A stretch of DNA of 52,900 nt from an uncultured Rhodospirillales bacterium (GCA_903856295.1 CAIOBP010000098.1:1-52900), one strand, 5' to 3'. Counted from the first letter of the stretch, positions 41,613 to 50,397 are shown. Made by a program: numbers and translations. The notes: a model not told the origin generated them from the sequence alone.

Positions 41613-41887
41613 CCGCCTCGAAGACGGCGCCGACGAGCAACCGCGCGGCATTCCTCTGGTGCCCACCGACAAGCTGGCCATCGACGCCGAGGGCAAGACC
41701 AACATCCTGCTGCTGCGCACCGGCGAGAAGCAGCAGGGCGTGATCGGCCTCTTCCAGCCCGGCGTGCCCGGCGAGGTTTCGCCCAGCGTCGGTGCGCTTC
41801 ATGGGCATCAGCCGCAAGGCCATCGCCTCCTACCTGATTTCGCTCTCCTGCTCGACGACTCTTCTCACCGATGACGCGCTGGCCGTG
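41611..41887 (+). pseudogene. Family 2 encapsulin shell protein, C-terminal fragment with frameshift
   Basis: The first frame reads TRLEDGADEQPRGIPLVPTD, then KLAIDAEGKTNILLLRTGEK, then QQGVIGLFQPGVPGEVSPSV; after position 41790 the frame shifts and continues VRFMGISRKAIASYLISLSC and STTLLTDDALAV. Together these match the C-terminal part of family 2 encapsulins (HK97-fold nanocompartment shells, related to SrpI and mycobacterial major membrane protein I). The shift is best explained by a 2-nt loss at 41790/41791. The first two thirds of the gene are absent and the usual tail after DDALAV is lost. It is fused directly to the IS110 fragment. Confidence 0.72.
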
Positions 41888-41904
41888 TCCGGAGGCGCCA
41901 TCCG

Positions 41905-42315
41905 ATGACCCGCTTTCTGCCTTGCCTGCTCGTTGTTCTGACTGCCGCCGTGGCCGGCTCCGCGTGCGCCGCCCCCGGCGACGGCGCTTACGATCGCGTC
42001 ATTTTCTGCAAGGGTCCGGACGCGACCATGGAGATTTTCATTCCGTCCGCCGAGTCCCTGACAGCCGGAGCAAGCCGGGCTATCCGGGGCCTCTACGCGC
42101 TCGACCTGTCCAAGGCGAATAAGGGCAAGCCCTTGGAACCGGTCATCTTGCGTCCGACCGCCGACGGCAAAGCCGTGATGCTCGACCAGTACACCCGCGG
42201 CCTGCCGCCGACACGAATTCCGCTCAACGGCGGCACCGTGGATTTCGACCGTCGGTTCGGCACCAAAGCGATATGCAAGCCGGCAGGGTGGAACGGCGTC
42301 GATCAGGAAGATTGA
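41905..42315 (+). CDS. Small secreted protein of unknown function
   Basis: 136 residues with GGAGG 9 nt before ATG 41905. A signal peptide (about 1-23, ending SACA) precedes a polar domain with two Cys (VIFCKGPD and KAICKPAG) that could form a disulfide bridge. I do not recognise a family. It begins inside the stop codon region of the encapsulin remnant and sits in a degenerate island, so it may be a surviving passenger gene. The frame is intact with coding-like composition. Confidence 0.6.
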   Translation: MTRFLPCLLVVLTAAVAGSACAAPGDGAYDRVIFCKGPDATMEIFIPSAESLTAGASRAIRGLYALDLSKANKGKPLEPVILRPTADGKAVMLDQYTRGLPPTRIPLNGGTVDFDRRFGTKAICKPAGWNGVDQED

Positions 42316-42405
42316 GTAGCGGCGACCGCAGCGGATATGCCGAAGACTGTGGATAGGCTCATTCCTCGCCATCCTTCCCCAGCCGCACGCCGCGCCTGCC
42401 CCCAA

Positions 42406-42576
42406 CTATGGCGCTCCGGATTCGTCGGGCTTGAGGTAGCCATTCGCGCGCAGCCACTCGACGGCGATCTTCTCAATTAACGACGATAGGGATCACATAT
42501 CGTCTCGGGCTGCGCGCTCAAGAGCCGCCTTGACGGCAGGTTGCACGCGGACACCGAGGGATGAAATTTTTGCCAT
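42406..42576 (-). pseudogene. Ribbon-helix-helix protein gene interrupted by an in-frame TGA
   Basis: From ATG 42576 the frame reads MAKISSLGVRVQPAVKAALE, then RAARDDM, a TGA at codon 28 (42493-42495), then SLSSLIEKIAVEWLRANGYL in the same frame, ending at TAG 42406. The two halves together are a complete 50-odd-residue Arc/RHH-type DNA-binding protein. A single C-to-T change (CGA Arg to TGA) would explain the stop. Such proteins are often antitoxins or plasmid/phage repressors. It lies in the tRNA-flanked scar. Confidence 0.65.
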
Positions 42577-43060
42577 GGCGACGTTTACCGACATTGGCGT
42601 CGACCAATGGCGTCATGGTAGGTAGCGTGCCCCGGCTTAGCAATAGCGAGGCGGCCGGACGTGGCGCTTCCAACACCGTCGCCCGGCTAACCACACCCCG
42701 ACTGGATAGGAGTCAAGGCAATGGCTGCCTGCGACGAGGTGACGACATCACCACGGCCCCGCTCGCCGACAGCATCCGCCATCTGATGGCGCATGAGCTG
42801 TGGGAGAAGCGGCGTGCGCCGTCGCCCTAACCCCATTGCCACCGCGGCAACAGTGTTCACGACCAGCCCCGCTCGGCCCCGTGCTACGGCGGGGCTTCTG
42901 CTGTCGGCGGGGCGGAAATGGGGTGCGGCAGGTTGTCGCAGGCAAGCGACGCCTTGCCACACTCATCCACATCAATCCGCAGCGGATTTGGGGGTTGGTT
43001 TGGGGGCCGTGAAATCGGTTGCAAAAACATCAGCCGGTTTCAATGGCTTCTGACGATAAA
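42577..43060. other. Gene-poor remnant DNA between pseudogenes and tRNA-Ser
   Basis: 484 bp with no convincing gene. One hairpin, AGCCCCGC (42865-42872) with GCGGGGCT (42889-42896), resembles a terminator stem. Short open frames here lack ribosome sites and recognisable content. Confidence 0.5.
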
Positions 43061-43150
43061 TGGCGGATGGGGTGGGATTCGAACCCACGGAGGGCTTTCA
43101 CCCTCGCTGGTTTTCAAGACCAGTGCCTTAAACCGCTCGGCCACCCATCC
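43061..43150 (-). tRNA. tRNA-Ser (anticodon UGA)
   Basis: 90 nt on the minus strand: acceptor stem GGATGGG with matching 3' strand, discriminator G and encoded CCA (43061-43063). The anticodon loop CTTGAAA has TGA at 43114-43116, there is a long variable arm (GCGAGGGTGAAAGCCCTCC region), and the T arm contains GGTTCGAATCC. Class II form fits serine. Confidence 0.97.
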
Positions 43151-43180
43151 ACGCTTGATGCCAGAGCACATCCCCGCTTC

Positions 43181-43209
43181 GTTATACCTCCGCCACCCCC
43201 AGACGCCAA
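43181..43209 (-). promoter_or_regulatory. Probable promoter of tRNA-Ser
   Basis: On the minus strand TTGGCG (43204-43209), a 17-nt spacer and TATAAC (43181-43186, five of six consensus bases) end 30 bp before the tRNA, which puts the start site about 24 nt ahead of it. Confidence 0.6.
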
Positions 43210-43219
43210 GACGCGGCGA

Positions 43220-43795
43220 TCAGAACAGCCGGAAACTCAGGACGCCCAGCACGATAATCGCCAGCAATCCCCCGGTCACCAGCATCAGGCGCTTCTCGAT
43301 AAACTTCTCGACCTCGGGCCCCCAATACCAAAGAGCCGCGGTAATCATGTAATAGCGGGAAAACCGGGCGACAAGAGAGCACAGAACAAACACGGTCAGA
43401 TCAAGCTTGGCAAAACCGGCGGCAATAGCCAGCAGCTTGTAGGGGATCGGCGTCACCCCCTTGAGAATCAAGAACCAGGGGCCATAGACCGAAAATGCCT
43501 CCTGAAAGCGCCCGAAAGCTTCACCGGCATTGTAAAACTCAATAACCGGCCGACCGACAGACTCGAAGAGGTAGAAGCCGACGGCATATCCGAAGAAGCC
43601 GCCCAACACCGAGGCAACCGAACACCAGGTGGAATTCCACCACATCCGGGAGCGATCCTTCAGGGCCATCGGCACCAGCAGGACATCCGGCGGCAACGGA
43701 AAGAATGAACTCTCCGCAAATGAAACGGCGCACATCCACCAAATGGCGTCGGGACGTTTGGCCCGCTCGACCAGCCAGTTATAGACCGGTCTCAA
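43220..43795 (-). CDS. yqaA: YqaA-family (DedA/VTT-like) inner-membrane protein
   Basis: 191 residues with about four to five hydrophobic segments. SFAESSFFPLPPDVLLVPMAL and the GxxxG-rich stretch GGFFGYAVGFYLFE, together with KGVTPIPYKLLAIAAGFA, are typical of the YqaA branch of the VTT/DedA superfamily. Members are thought to handle phospholipid or polyprenyl-phosphate movement; the substrate of YqaA is not established. It lies downstream of rplQ on the same strand, beyond a hairpin terminator, so it is probably a separate unit. Confidence 0.88.
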   Translation of the reverse strand: MRPVYNWLVERAKRPDAIWWMCAVSFAESSFFPLPPDVLLVPMALKDRSRMWWNSTWCSVASVLGGFFGYAVGFYLFESVGRPVIEFYNAGEAFGRFQEAFSVYGPWFLILKGVTPIPYKLLAIAAGFAKLDLTVFVLCSLVARFSRYYMITAALWYWGPEVEKFIEKRLMLVTGGLLAIIVLGVLSFRLF

Positions 43796-43839
43796 CTCGC
43801 CACCCCATCATCCACGCTTCGACTCTCCTCACAAACTGG

Positions 43840-43859
43840 GGGGCGGCACCCGCCGCCCC
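43840..43859 (-). terminator. Terminator hairpin after rplQ
   Basis: A perfect 8-bp stem GGGGCGGC (43840-43847) with GCCGCCCC (43852-43859), loop ACCC, lies 15 nt after the rplQ stop on the minus strand and is trailed by CCAGTTTGTG. It probably ends the ribosomal operon. Confidence 0.6.
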
Positions 43860-43874
43860 TCACTCATCACACCC

Positions 43875-44288
43875 TCACGCCTCGTCGCTGCTGACCTGGA
43901 CCGGGCCGCTGTCCTGGCCCTTGGCATCCGGATCACGATCGACGAGTTCGATCAACCCCATCGGGGCGGCATCGCCATAGCGGAAGCCAGCCCGCAGAAC
44001 CCGGGTATAACCGCCGGCCCGGGACGCATAACGAGCGGCCAGAACACCGAACAGCTTGGCGACAATCACGTCGTCGCGCAATACGGCATATGCCTGACGT
44101 CGGTTGTGCAGCCCGCCCTTTTTGCCCAGGGTCACCAACTTCTCGACGATCGGGCGCAGTTCCTTGGCCTTGGGCAAAGTGGTGGTGATCTGCTCGTGCT
44201 TGATCAGCGCCGCCGCCATGTTGGCGAACATCGCCTTACGGTGGCTCGAGGTTTTGTGCAGTTTCCGTCCGCTGACGCCGTGACGCAT
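43875..44288 (-). CDS. rplQ: 50S ribosomal protein L17
   Basis: 137 residues starting [20 protein letters not shown], the universal L17 start, with [18 protein letters not shown] further on. It binds 23S rRNA near the base of the large subunit. The C-terminal 20 residues after [10 protein letters not shown] are an acidic tail. It is the last gene of the alpha-operon portion, 152 nt after rpoA, a gap that contains a terminator-like hairpin. Confidence 0.97.
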   Translation of the reverse strand: MRHGVSGRKLHKTSSHRKAMFANMAAALIKHEQITTTLPKAKELRPIVEKLVTLGKKGGLHNRRQAYAVLRDDVIVAKLFGVLAARYASRAGGYTRVLRAGFRYGDAAPMGLIELVDRDPDAKGQDSGPVQVSSDEA

Positions 44289-44396
44289 GATCTCAGCTCC
44301 CTTTCAACATGGCTTGGCTTCGCCGCGCGAAACCGATGGCGTTTTCCGCCGCCCGGCGACCGGTACGACGGGGTGGGTCGGTGTGACCCGGACATG

Positions 44397-44426
44397 AAAA
44401 GGGCGGCAAGGTCACCCGCGCCGCCC
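44397..44426 (-). terminator. Terminator-like hairpin inside the rpoA-rplQ gap
   Basis: On the minus strand GGGCGGC (complement of 44420-44426) pairs with GCCGCCC (complement of 44401-44407), followed directly by TTTT. It lies 14 nt after the rpoA stop. It could lower rplQ expression relative to rpoA. Confidence 0.45.
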
Positions 44427-44440
44427 CTTCAAGACCAATC

Positions 44441-45454
44441 TTAATACGGCTCTTCCAGACGCTTGGCCAGCTCTTCGATATTCTCAGGCGGCCAGTTGGG
44501 AATTTCCATCCCCAGGTGAAGCCCCATCTGGGCAAGAACTTCCTTGATCTCGTTCAACGACTTGCGCCCGAAGTTCGGGGTACGCAACATCTCGGCCTCG
44601 GTCTTCTGAACCAGATCACCGATATAGACGATGTTGTCGTTCTTGAGGCAGTTGGCCGAACGCACCGACAGTTCGAGTTCATCAACCTTGCGCAGCAGAT
44701 TCTTGTTGAACGGCGGCTCCTCGCCCCGCTCCTCACGAACCGCGTGGCTCGGCTCCTCAAAATTGATGAACAATTGCAACTGATCCTGAAGAATACGCGC
44801 GGCCAGAGCCACCGCATCCTCGGGCGAAACCGCACCGTTGGTCTCGACTTCCATCGACAGCCGGTCATAATCGGTAACCTGACCGACGCGGCTGTTCTCG
44901 ACCCTGTAGGAAACCTTGCGCACCGGGCTGAACAGCGCATCGACCGGGATCAGACCGATCGGCGCGTCCTCCGGACGGTTCTGGCTGGCCGGGACGTAGC
45001 CCTTGCCCGACTCGACCGTCATTTCCATCACCAACTTGGCTCCGGTGTCGAGGGTGCACAGCACCAGATCCGGGTCCATGATCGAAATGTCAGCGCCAGT
45101 TTCGATCTGGCCGGCCGTGACCTCGCCCGGACCTTCGGCGCGCACGCGCATCCGTTTCGGGCCGTCGCCATGCATGCGCAGACCCATCGACTTGATATTC
45201 AGCACAACGTCGGTGACGTCTTCACGCACACCCGGAATCGAGGAGAACTCGTGCAGCACGCCCTCAATGTGAATAGAGGTCACCGCCGCGCCTTGCAGAG
45301 ACGACAGCAGCACGCGGCGCAAAGCATTGCCCAATGTCAGGCCGAAACCGCGCTCAAGTGGCTCGGCAACCACCCGCGCGGCCCGCCCCGGATCGTCGCC
45401 GGGGTGCACGTCAAGCTTCTTCGGTTTGATCAGTTCTTGCCAATTTTTCTGCAT
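44441..45454 (-). CDS. rpoA: RNA polymerase alpha subunit
   Basis: 337 residues from ATG 45454; the codon before it is GTG in the same frame, and GAGGA lies about 10 nt upstream. The N-terminal assembly domain (about 1-235) has [17 protein letters not shown]; the C-terminal DNA- and activator-binding domain (about 250-337) has [36 protein letters not shown]. It nucleates RNA polymerase assembly. Gap to rpsK upstream is 160 nt. Confidence 0.98.
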   Translation of the reverse strand: MQKNWQELIKPKKLDVHPGDDPGRAARVVAEPLERGFGLTLGNALRRVLLSSLQGAAVTSIHIEGVLHEFSSIPGVREDVTDVVLNIKSMGLRMHGDGPKRMRVRAEGPGEVTAGQIETGADISIMDPDLVLCTLDTGAKLVMEMTVESGKGYVPASQNRPEDAPIGLIPVDALFSPVRKVSYRVENSRVGQVTDYDRLSMEVETNGAVSPEDAVALAARILQDQLQLFINFEEPSHAVREERGEEPPFNKNLLRKVDELELSVRSANCLKNDNIVYIGDLVQKTEAEMLRTPNFGRKSLNEIKEVLAQMGLHLGMEIPNWPPENIEELAKRLEEPY

Positions 45455-45614
45455 CACGGGAGCGTCCTCATTGCCTTATCCGGGAACGCGGCTGTGACCG
45501 GACCGCCAACCCCACTTCATTCGGCCACCCGCTGTGACCCGCTCCGCTCCAGCCAGCCGACACCCACCCCATGGGCGAGTGCCTGGACAACCGGCCGGAT
45601 CGTTCCAGAAGTGA

Positions 45615-46013
45615 TCAGACCCTGCGCTTTTTGGGCGGCCGCACGCCGTTGTGGGGGATCGGCGTGACATCGCGGATCGAGGTGATCGAAAACCCGACCG
45701 CCTGCAATGCCCGCAACGCCGACTCGCGCCCCGACCCAGGCCCCTTGACCTCGACCTCGAGGGTCTTCATGCCATGTTCCATCGCCTTGCGTCCGGCATC
45801 CTCGGCGGCGATCTGGGCGGCATAGGGGGTCGACTTGCGTGACCCCTTGAAGCCCTGGCTCCCCGACGACGACCAGGCAATGGTGTTGCCCTGGGCGTCG
45901 GTGATGGTGATCATGGTGTTGTTGAACGAGGCGTTGACGTGCGCCACGCCCGAGGAAATGTTCTTGCGCTCGCGGCGACGCAGGCGCTGAGCGGCTGCAG
46001 ACGGTTTGGCCAT
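45615..46013 (-). CDS. rpsK: 30S ribosomal protein S11
   Basis: 132 residues. Core features are [39 protein letters not shown] and the C-terminal [18 protein letters not shown], the last being nearly universal. It forms part of the platform of the small subunit near the mRNA exit. The N-terminus (about 1-18) is the basic extension usual in alphaproteobacteria. It follows rpsM after 18 nt. Confidence 0.98.
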   Translation of the reverse strand: MAKPSAAAQRLRRRERKNISSGVAHVNASFNNTMITITDAQGNTIAWSSSGSQGFKGSRKSTPYAAQIAAEDAGRKAMEHGMKTLEVEVKGPGSGRESALRALQAVGFSITSIRDVTPIPHNGVRPPKKRRV

Positions 46014-46031
46014 GGGCTGGGACTCGTTCCG

Positions 46032-46400
46032 TTATTTCTTCTTGCCGGCGATCGGCTTGGCGGGACCCTTGCGGGTGCGCGCATTGGTATGCGTGCGTTG
46101 TCCGTGAACCGGCAGCCCCTTGCGGTGGCGCAGGCCACGATAGCAGCCAAGATCCATCAATCGCTTGATGTTCATGGCAACCTCGCGACGCAAATCGCCT
46201 TCCACCCGGTAATCGCTATCGATCACTTCCCGGATGCGCAAGACCTCGTCGTCGGTCAAGTTGTTGACGCGGCGTTCCGGGGTAACCCCGACCTTGGAGC
46301 AGATCTCCTTGGCCTTGGCCGGCCCGATGCCGTGAATATAGGTCAATCCGATTTCCACACGTTTCTGTGCGGGAATATTGACGCCAGCAATACGCGCCAC
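46032..46400 (-). CDS. rpsM: 30S ribosomal protein S13
   Basis: 122 residues with a GTG start at 46400 preceded by GAGGAGG at good spacing. [25 protein letters not shown]-type [11 protein letters not shown], and the C-terminal [20 protein letters not shown] region are standard S13, which contacts the P-site tRNA and L5 across the subunit bridge. A 277-nt gap precedes it, the longest inside the ribosomal run, so an internal promoter or regulatory leader for the alpha part is plausible. Confidence 0.98.
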   Translation of the reverse strand: MARIAGVNIPAQKRVEIGLTYIHGIGPAKAKEICSKVGVTPERRVNNLTDDEVLRIREVIDSDYRVEGDLRREVAMNIKRLMDLGCYRGLRHRKGLPVHGQRTHTNARTRKGPAKPIAGKKK

Positions 46401-46677
46401 GCCTAGCCTCCTCGCTTGGTCATACCGCCTCCGGTCAGCCGGAACGGCCTGATCTTAACCACAAAGCGACCCTTTTCCCCACCCCCGCCCGGCTTACTCA
46501 CCAGAACGATAGCGACGGGACCAAAGGCCGCACCGAACACCACACACCAGCAACGCCAACTGCAGCGCCACACCGGAGCCGACAGGCACGAAAAACCGCT
46601 CGGTTCACAAGGAACCGGGGACGGCGGATGTTAGACGGAAATCCCTGCCTGTCAACCCCTTTTGAGTCCTTTTTTCA
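46401..46677 (-). promoter_or_regulatory. Long gap between adk and rpsM
   Basis: 277 bp without a gene inside an otherwise compact operon. It could hold a promoter or leader for the rpsM-rpsK-rpoA-rplQ segment, but I see no clear sigma-70 pair or conserved RNA structure. rpmJ, found here in some bacteria, is absent. Confidence 0.3.
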
Positions 46678-47325
46678 TCACGCCCGCAGAACCGCCTCCA
46701 GCTGGCGCGTCACCACGGCGATATCGGCCATGCCGTCCACCGACTTCAGGATGCCTTTGCCCTGATAATACGGCAGAATCGGCGCGGTCTGCGCATGGTA
46801 CTGAGCCAACCGGGTCTTGACCGTCTCGGCGTTGTCGTCGGCGCGGCGCTTGAACTCGGTGCCGCCGCAGCCATCGCAAACACCCGCGACCTTCGGCTTC
46901 TGGAACGAATCATGGTAGCCGGCGCCGCACTTGGCGCAGGAATAGCGGCCACAAATGCGCTCGACCAGCACATCGTCAACCACCTTCATTTCGATCACGT
47001 GATCGAGCTTCTGGCCCTTCTGCGACAGCATGGTGTCGAGCGCCTCGGCCTGGGGCACGGTGCGCGGAAAGCCATCAAGGATATACCCGTTCTTGGCATC
47101 GGGCTGATCAATCCGCTCGGAGATCAGGTTGATCACCAAGTCGTCAGGCACCAGCTTGCCGGCTTCCATGATCTCCTTGGCCTGCTTGCCCAGTTCTGAG
47201 CCGGACTTGACGGCGGCGCGCAGCATGTCGCCGGTCGAAAGCTGGATGATCTTGAAAGTATCCTCAAGAAACTTGGCCTGGGTTCCCTTGCCGGCGCCCG
47301 GCGGCCCCAACAGAATGATGTTCAT
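46678..47325 (-). CDS. adk: Adenylate kinase (zinc-LID type)
   Basis: 215 residues. The P-loop is LLGPPGAGKGTQAK; DGFPRTVPQA is the AMP-binding signature. The LID domain (about 125-160) has CAKCGAGYH and later CDGCGG, a four-Cys zinc site seen in Gram-positive and some alphaproteobacterial enzymes but not in E. coli. It interconverts AMP, ATP and ADP. The start overlaps the secY stop by 4 nt. Confidence 0.97.
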   Translation of the reverse strand: MNIILLGPPGAGKGTQAKFLEDTFKIIQLSTGDMLRAAVKSGSELGKQAKEIMEAGKLVPDDLVINLISERIDQPDAKNGYILDGFPRTVPQAEALDTMLSQKGQKLDHVIEMKVVDDVLVERICGRYSCAKCGAGYHDSFQKPKVAGVCDGCGGTEFKRRADDNAETVKTRLAQYHAQTAPILPYYQGKGILKSVDGMADIAVVTRQLEAVLRA

Positions 47326-48665
47326 CCTTTCCTCCCCCTCAGCTTTGATTTTTTGATCAGCCCCTCATACTGGTGGGCCAACAGATGCGAGTGAATCTGC
47401 GCCACGGTGTCCATGGTGACGCTGACCACGATCAACAGGCTGGTGCCGCCGAAGTAAAACGGCACCGACTGCGAAGAAATCAGAAGTTCAGGCAGCAGGC
47501 ATACGGCGGCCAGATAGGCGGCGCCGATCACCGTCAGCCGGGTCAGCACGAAATCAAGATAATCAGCTGTGTTCTTGCCCGGCCGGATCCCGGGAACGAA
47601 ACCGCCATATTTCTTGAGATTGTCCGCCGTCTCGACCGGATTGAAGACGATCGCCGTATAAAAGAACGCGAAGAAGATGATCAGCGCCGAGTACAGAACC
47701 ATATAGAGCCACGAGCCATGGGTGACGAAGCTCGACAGCGCCTGCAACCACTCCGGCCCGTTGCCACCGGCGAAGCCAACCGCCGTCAAAGGCAACAGCA
47801 GCAGTGAACTGGCGAAGATCGGCGGAATCACACCCGAGGTATTGAGCTTGAGCGGCAAATGGGACGACTCGCCGCCATACATGCGGTTGCCCATCTGACG
47901 CTTGGGATATTGAACGATCACCCGCCGCTGGGCCCGCTCGACGAACACGATGAACAGCACCACCGCCACCGACATCACCAGCAGGAAGATGATGAACAGG
48001 GTGGAGAGCGCGCCGGTCCGTCCCATTTCCAGGGTGCCGGCCAGCGCCTTCGGCAGGTTGGCCACAATGCCGGCGAAGATGATCAGCGAGATGCCGTTGC
48101 CGACGCCGCGGGCGGTGATCTGCTCGCCCAGCCACATCAGGAACATCGTGCCGCCGACCAGCGAAATCACCGTGCTAAGCCGGAAGAACAGGCCGGGATC
48201 GATCACCGCATGGGCCGAAGCCGCCGTCATCCCCTCAAGCCCGATCGACAGGCCATAAGCCTGGACCGTCGCCAGCGCCACCGTCAGGTAGCGGGTATAC
48301 TGATTGAGCTTCTTGCGCCCGCTCTCGCCCTCCTTCTTGAGGGCCTCCAACGTCGGAGAGGTCGAGGTCATCAACTGAATGATGATCGAGGCCGAGATGT
48401 ACGGCATGATATTGAGGGCGAAGATGGTCATGCGCCCGAGCGCACCGCCCGAGAACATGTCAAACATTCCCAGAATTCCGCCGCCTTGCTTGCTGAAGAC
48501 GTCGTGGAAAATCTGGGGGTCGATACCAGGCAGCGGAATATAGGTGCCAAGCCGGTACACCACCAGCGCACCCAAGGTAAACCAAAGCCGCTGCTTCAGC
48601 TCGGTCGCCTTGCCCAGCGCCCCGAAATTGACATTGGCGGCCAGTTGTTCCGCAGCAGATGCCAT
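47322..48665 (-). CDS. secY: Preprotein translocase subunit SecY
   Basis: 447 residues from ATG 48665, with AGAGGA close upstream; a longer frame runs into the hairpin repeat and is rejected. Ten transmembrane helices; LPGIDPQIFHDVF, GGGILGMFDMFSGGAL, GVGNGISLIIFAGI and the YPKRQMGNRMYGG cytoplasmic loop identify SecY, the channel of the Sec translocon in the inner membrane. The stop overlaps adk by 4 nt. A 77-nt gap with a hairpin repeat separates it from rplO. Confidence 0.98.
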   Translation of the reverse strand: MASAAEQLAANVNFGALGKATELKQRLWFTLGALVVYRLGTYIPLPGIDPQIFHDVFSKQGGGILGMFDMFSGGALGRMTIFALNIMPYISASIIIQLMTSTSPTLEALKKEGESGRKKLNQYTRYLTVALATVQAYGLSIGLEGMTAASAHAVIDPGLFFRLSTVISLVGGTMFLMWLGEQITARGVGNGISLIIFAGIVANLPKALAGTLEMGRTGALSTLFIIFLLVMSVAVVLFIVFVERAQRRVIVQYPKRQMGNRMYGGESSHLPLKLNTSGVIPPIFASSLLLLPLTAVGFAGGNGPEWLQALSSFVTHGSWLYMVLYSALIIFFAFFYTAIVFNPVETADNLKKYGGFVPGIRPGKNTADYLDFVLTRLTVIGAAYLAAVCLLPELLISSQSVPFYFGGTSLLIVVSVTMDTVAQIHSHLLAHQYEGLIKKSKLRGRKG

Positions 48666-48680
48666 AAGGTCCTCTCCCGA

Positions 48681-48740
48681 AACGGGTCCGGGGCCTTGCG
48701 GCCCCGGCCGGGGTTCCAAGGGGTGGAACCCCCTGGTCTT
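48681..48740. repeat. Dispersed hairpin repeat, copy D, inside the spc operon
   Basis: Two perfect stems: CCGGGGCC (48688-48695) with GGCCCCGG (48700-48707), loop TTGC; and GGGGTTCCA (48710-48718) with TGGAACCCC (48724-48732). The second ends 10 nt after the rplO stop. Sequence is akin to the 5' half of copies A and B. Confidence 0.75.
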
Positions 48741-48742
48741 GC

Positions 48743-49198
48743 TTACCCGACAGTAACGCTTCCGCCCGCCTTCTCGACGAGCGCGATCGCCCCTTTGGTC
48801 GCTCCGGTGACCGTGACCGTCACCTTGACCTTGAGCTCGCCCTTGCCGAGCAACCGCACCAGCGGACTGCCCGCACGGACCAAGCCTGCGGCCTGAAGCT
48901 CGGCTACGCCGATCGGCTTGCCGGCATCGAGTCGGCCGGACTCGATGGCCTGCTGAAGACGGCCAACATTGACCTCGGCGTACTCGACACTCGAAATCGG
49001 GTTGAAGCCCCGCTTGGGCAGACGGCGATGCAACGGCATCTGACCGCCCTCGAAGCCCTTGATCGCGACGCCGGTCCGGGAGGTCTGGCCCTTGACGCCG
49101 CGGCCGCAGGTCTTGCCCTTGCCGCAGCCGATGCCGCGACCGACACGGGTCCGGTTCTGGGTCGCGCCCTCGTTGTCGCGAATCTGATTGAGTTTCAT
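48743..49198 (-). CDS. rplO: 50S ribosomal protein L15
   Basis: 151 residues. [20 protein letters not shown] then [19 protein letters not shown], the Gly-rich start, and [17 protein letters not shown] are typical L15. It stabilises the large subunit near the peptidyl-transferase region. The C-terminal globular domain (about 75-151) is complete. It follows rpmD after 23 nt and is followed by the repeat element ahead of secY. Confidence 0.98.
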   Translation of the reverse strand: MKLNQIRDNEGATQNRTRVGRGIGCGKGKTCGRGVKGQTSRTGVAIKGFEGGQMPLHRRLPKRGFNPISSVEYAEVNVGRLQQAIESGRLDAGKPIGVAELQAAGLVRAGSPLVRLLGKGELKVKVTVTVTGATKGAIALVEKAGGSVTVG

Positions 49199-49221
49199 GA
49201 CTTACGATCCCTCTTCAGCGC

Positions 49222-49416
49222 TCAGTCGGCCTGTTCGACCCGAACCAGATGCTGAACCTTGGCCACCATGCCGCGCACCGCCGGGGTGTCCGGCAGTTCG
49301 CGGGTCCGGTGCATCTTGTTGAGCCCGAGGCCGATCAGGGTTTCCCGCTGGTCGTGCTTGCGCCCGATCGGGCTGCCCACCTGGGTGACGATCAGGGTGT
49401 TCTCTGTCTCAGCCAT
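49222..49416 (-). CDS. rpmD: 50S ribosomal protein L30
   Basis: 64 residues from ATG 49416, which overlaps the rpsE stop by 8 nt; a longer in-frame start at 49449 lies inside rpsE and is not needed. [20 protein letters not shown] then [33 protein letters not shown] is the full L30 fold. A small protein of the large subunit; coupled to S5 translation by the overlap. Confidence 0.97.
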   Translation of the reverse strand: MAETENTLIVTQVGSPIGRKHDQRETLIGLGLNKMHRTRELPDTPAVRGMVAKVQHLVRVEQAD

Positions 49417-49996
49417 TGGCCGCCGCCTCCTTGGTATCGCCGGTCTCACGACGTCCGAGGATGTCGGAAACCCGCCGGCCCCGGCGCGCCGCGACCAGAC
49501 GCGGGCTGACCACCTGAACCAGGGCGTCGAACGTCGCCTTGATCATGTTGTGGGGATTGGACGTGCCGATCGACTTGGTCACCACGTCCTGGACGCCGAG
49601 AGCCTCGAAGATCGCGCGCATCGGGCCGCCGGCGATGATGCCGGTACCGCCCGGCGCCGCCCGCAGCACCACCCGTCCGGCGCCGTAATGGCCCTGGACA
49701 TCGTGATGCAGCGTCCGCGCTTCCCGCAGAGGCACCCGGATCATGGTCCGCTTGGCCTGCTCGGTGGCCTTGCGAATCGCCTCGGGCACCTCGCGCGCCT
49801 TGCCCGACCCAACGCCGACCCGGCCCTTGCCGTCTCCGACCACCACCAGGGCGGCGAACCCGAAGCGCCGGCCACCCTTGACCACCTTGGCCACACGATT
49901 GATGCTGACCAGCTTCTCGATCAGCTCGCTCTCTTCGCGCTCACGCTCCCGGGGTTGCCGTTCGCGGTCGCCACGCTCGCCTTTTTCACGCGCCAT
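49409..49996 (-). CDS. rpsE: 30S ribosomal protein S5
   Basis: 195 residues. An Arg/Glu-rich N-terminal extension (about 1-22) precedes the double-stranded RNA-binding domain: [37 protein letters not shown], and [20 protein letters not shown] in the C-terminal domain. It contributes to decoding fidelity and mRNA unwinding at the entry channel. The polar C-terminus ([10 protein letters not shown]) overlaps the rpmD start. Confidence 0.98.
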   Translation of the reverse strand: MAREKGERGDRERQPREREREESELIEKLVSINRVAKVVKGGRRFGFAALVVVGDGKGRVGVGSGKAREVPEAIRKATEQAKRTMIRVPLREARTLHHDVQGHYGAGRVVLRAAPGGTGIIAGGPMRAIFEALGVQDVVTKSIGTSNPHNMIKATFDALVQVVSPRLVAARRGRRVSDILGRRETGDTKEAAANG

Positions 49997-50020
49997 TTCC
50001 AGGCTCCTTCGCGATACGGT

Positions 50021-50383
50021 CTAGAACTGCAGGCCGGCTTCACGCGCGGCGTCGGCCAACGCCTTCACCCGCCCGTGATAGATATATCCGCCCCGATCGA
50101 ACACCACCTGGGTGATGCCCGCCTGGGTAGCCCGCTCGGCGAGCAGCTTGCCGACCAGCTTGGCCGCCTCGATGTCGGCACCGGTCTTGAGCTGCCCCTT
50201 GAGGCCGGTATCCAGGCTCGACGCCGCCGCCAGGGTCCGGCCCTGAGTGTCGTCGATGATCTGAGCGTAGATATGCTTGCTCGACCGGAAGACCGAAAGC
50301 CGCACGCGGCCACCGGAGGTCCGGGCGATCCGGGTGCGAACCCGGAGCTTGCGGCGCAAGTTCAACTGTTTGGCTTTGTTCAT
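50021..50383 (-). CDS. rplR: 50S ribosomal protein L18
   Basis: 120 residues. The basic N-terminus ([20 protein letters not shown]) and the core [19 protein letters not shown], then [24 protein letters not shown], are standard. L18 binds 5S rRNA and places it on the large subunit with L5. Gap to rpsE is 24 nt and to rplF 14 nt. Confidence 0.98.
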   Translation of the reverse strand: MNKAKQLNLRRKLRVRTRIARTSGGRVRLSVFRSSKHIYAQIIDDTQGRTLAAASSLDTGLKGQLKTGADIEAAKLVGKLLAERATQAGITQVVFDRGGYIYHGRVKALADAAREAGLQF

Positions 50384-50397
50384 GACTTGCGCCCCAC

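Noticed and set aside
42493-42495. Programmed read-through or recoding of the TGA in the RHH gene
   Set aside because: Nothing around it suggests recoding, and the setting is full of pseudogenes; simple inactivation is more likely.
41404-43060. Duplicated tRNA 3' end (att site) for an integrated element
   Set aside because: I looked for copies of the tRNA-Pro and tRNA-Ser 3' ends in the island and saw none; no integrase gene is present.
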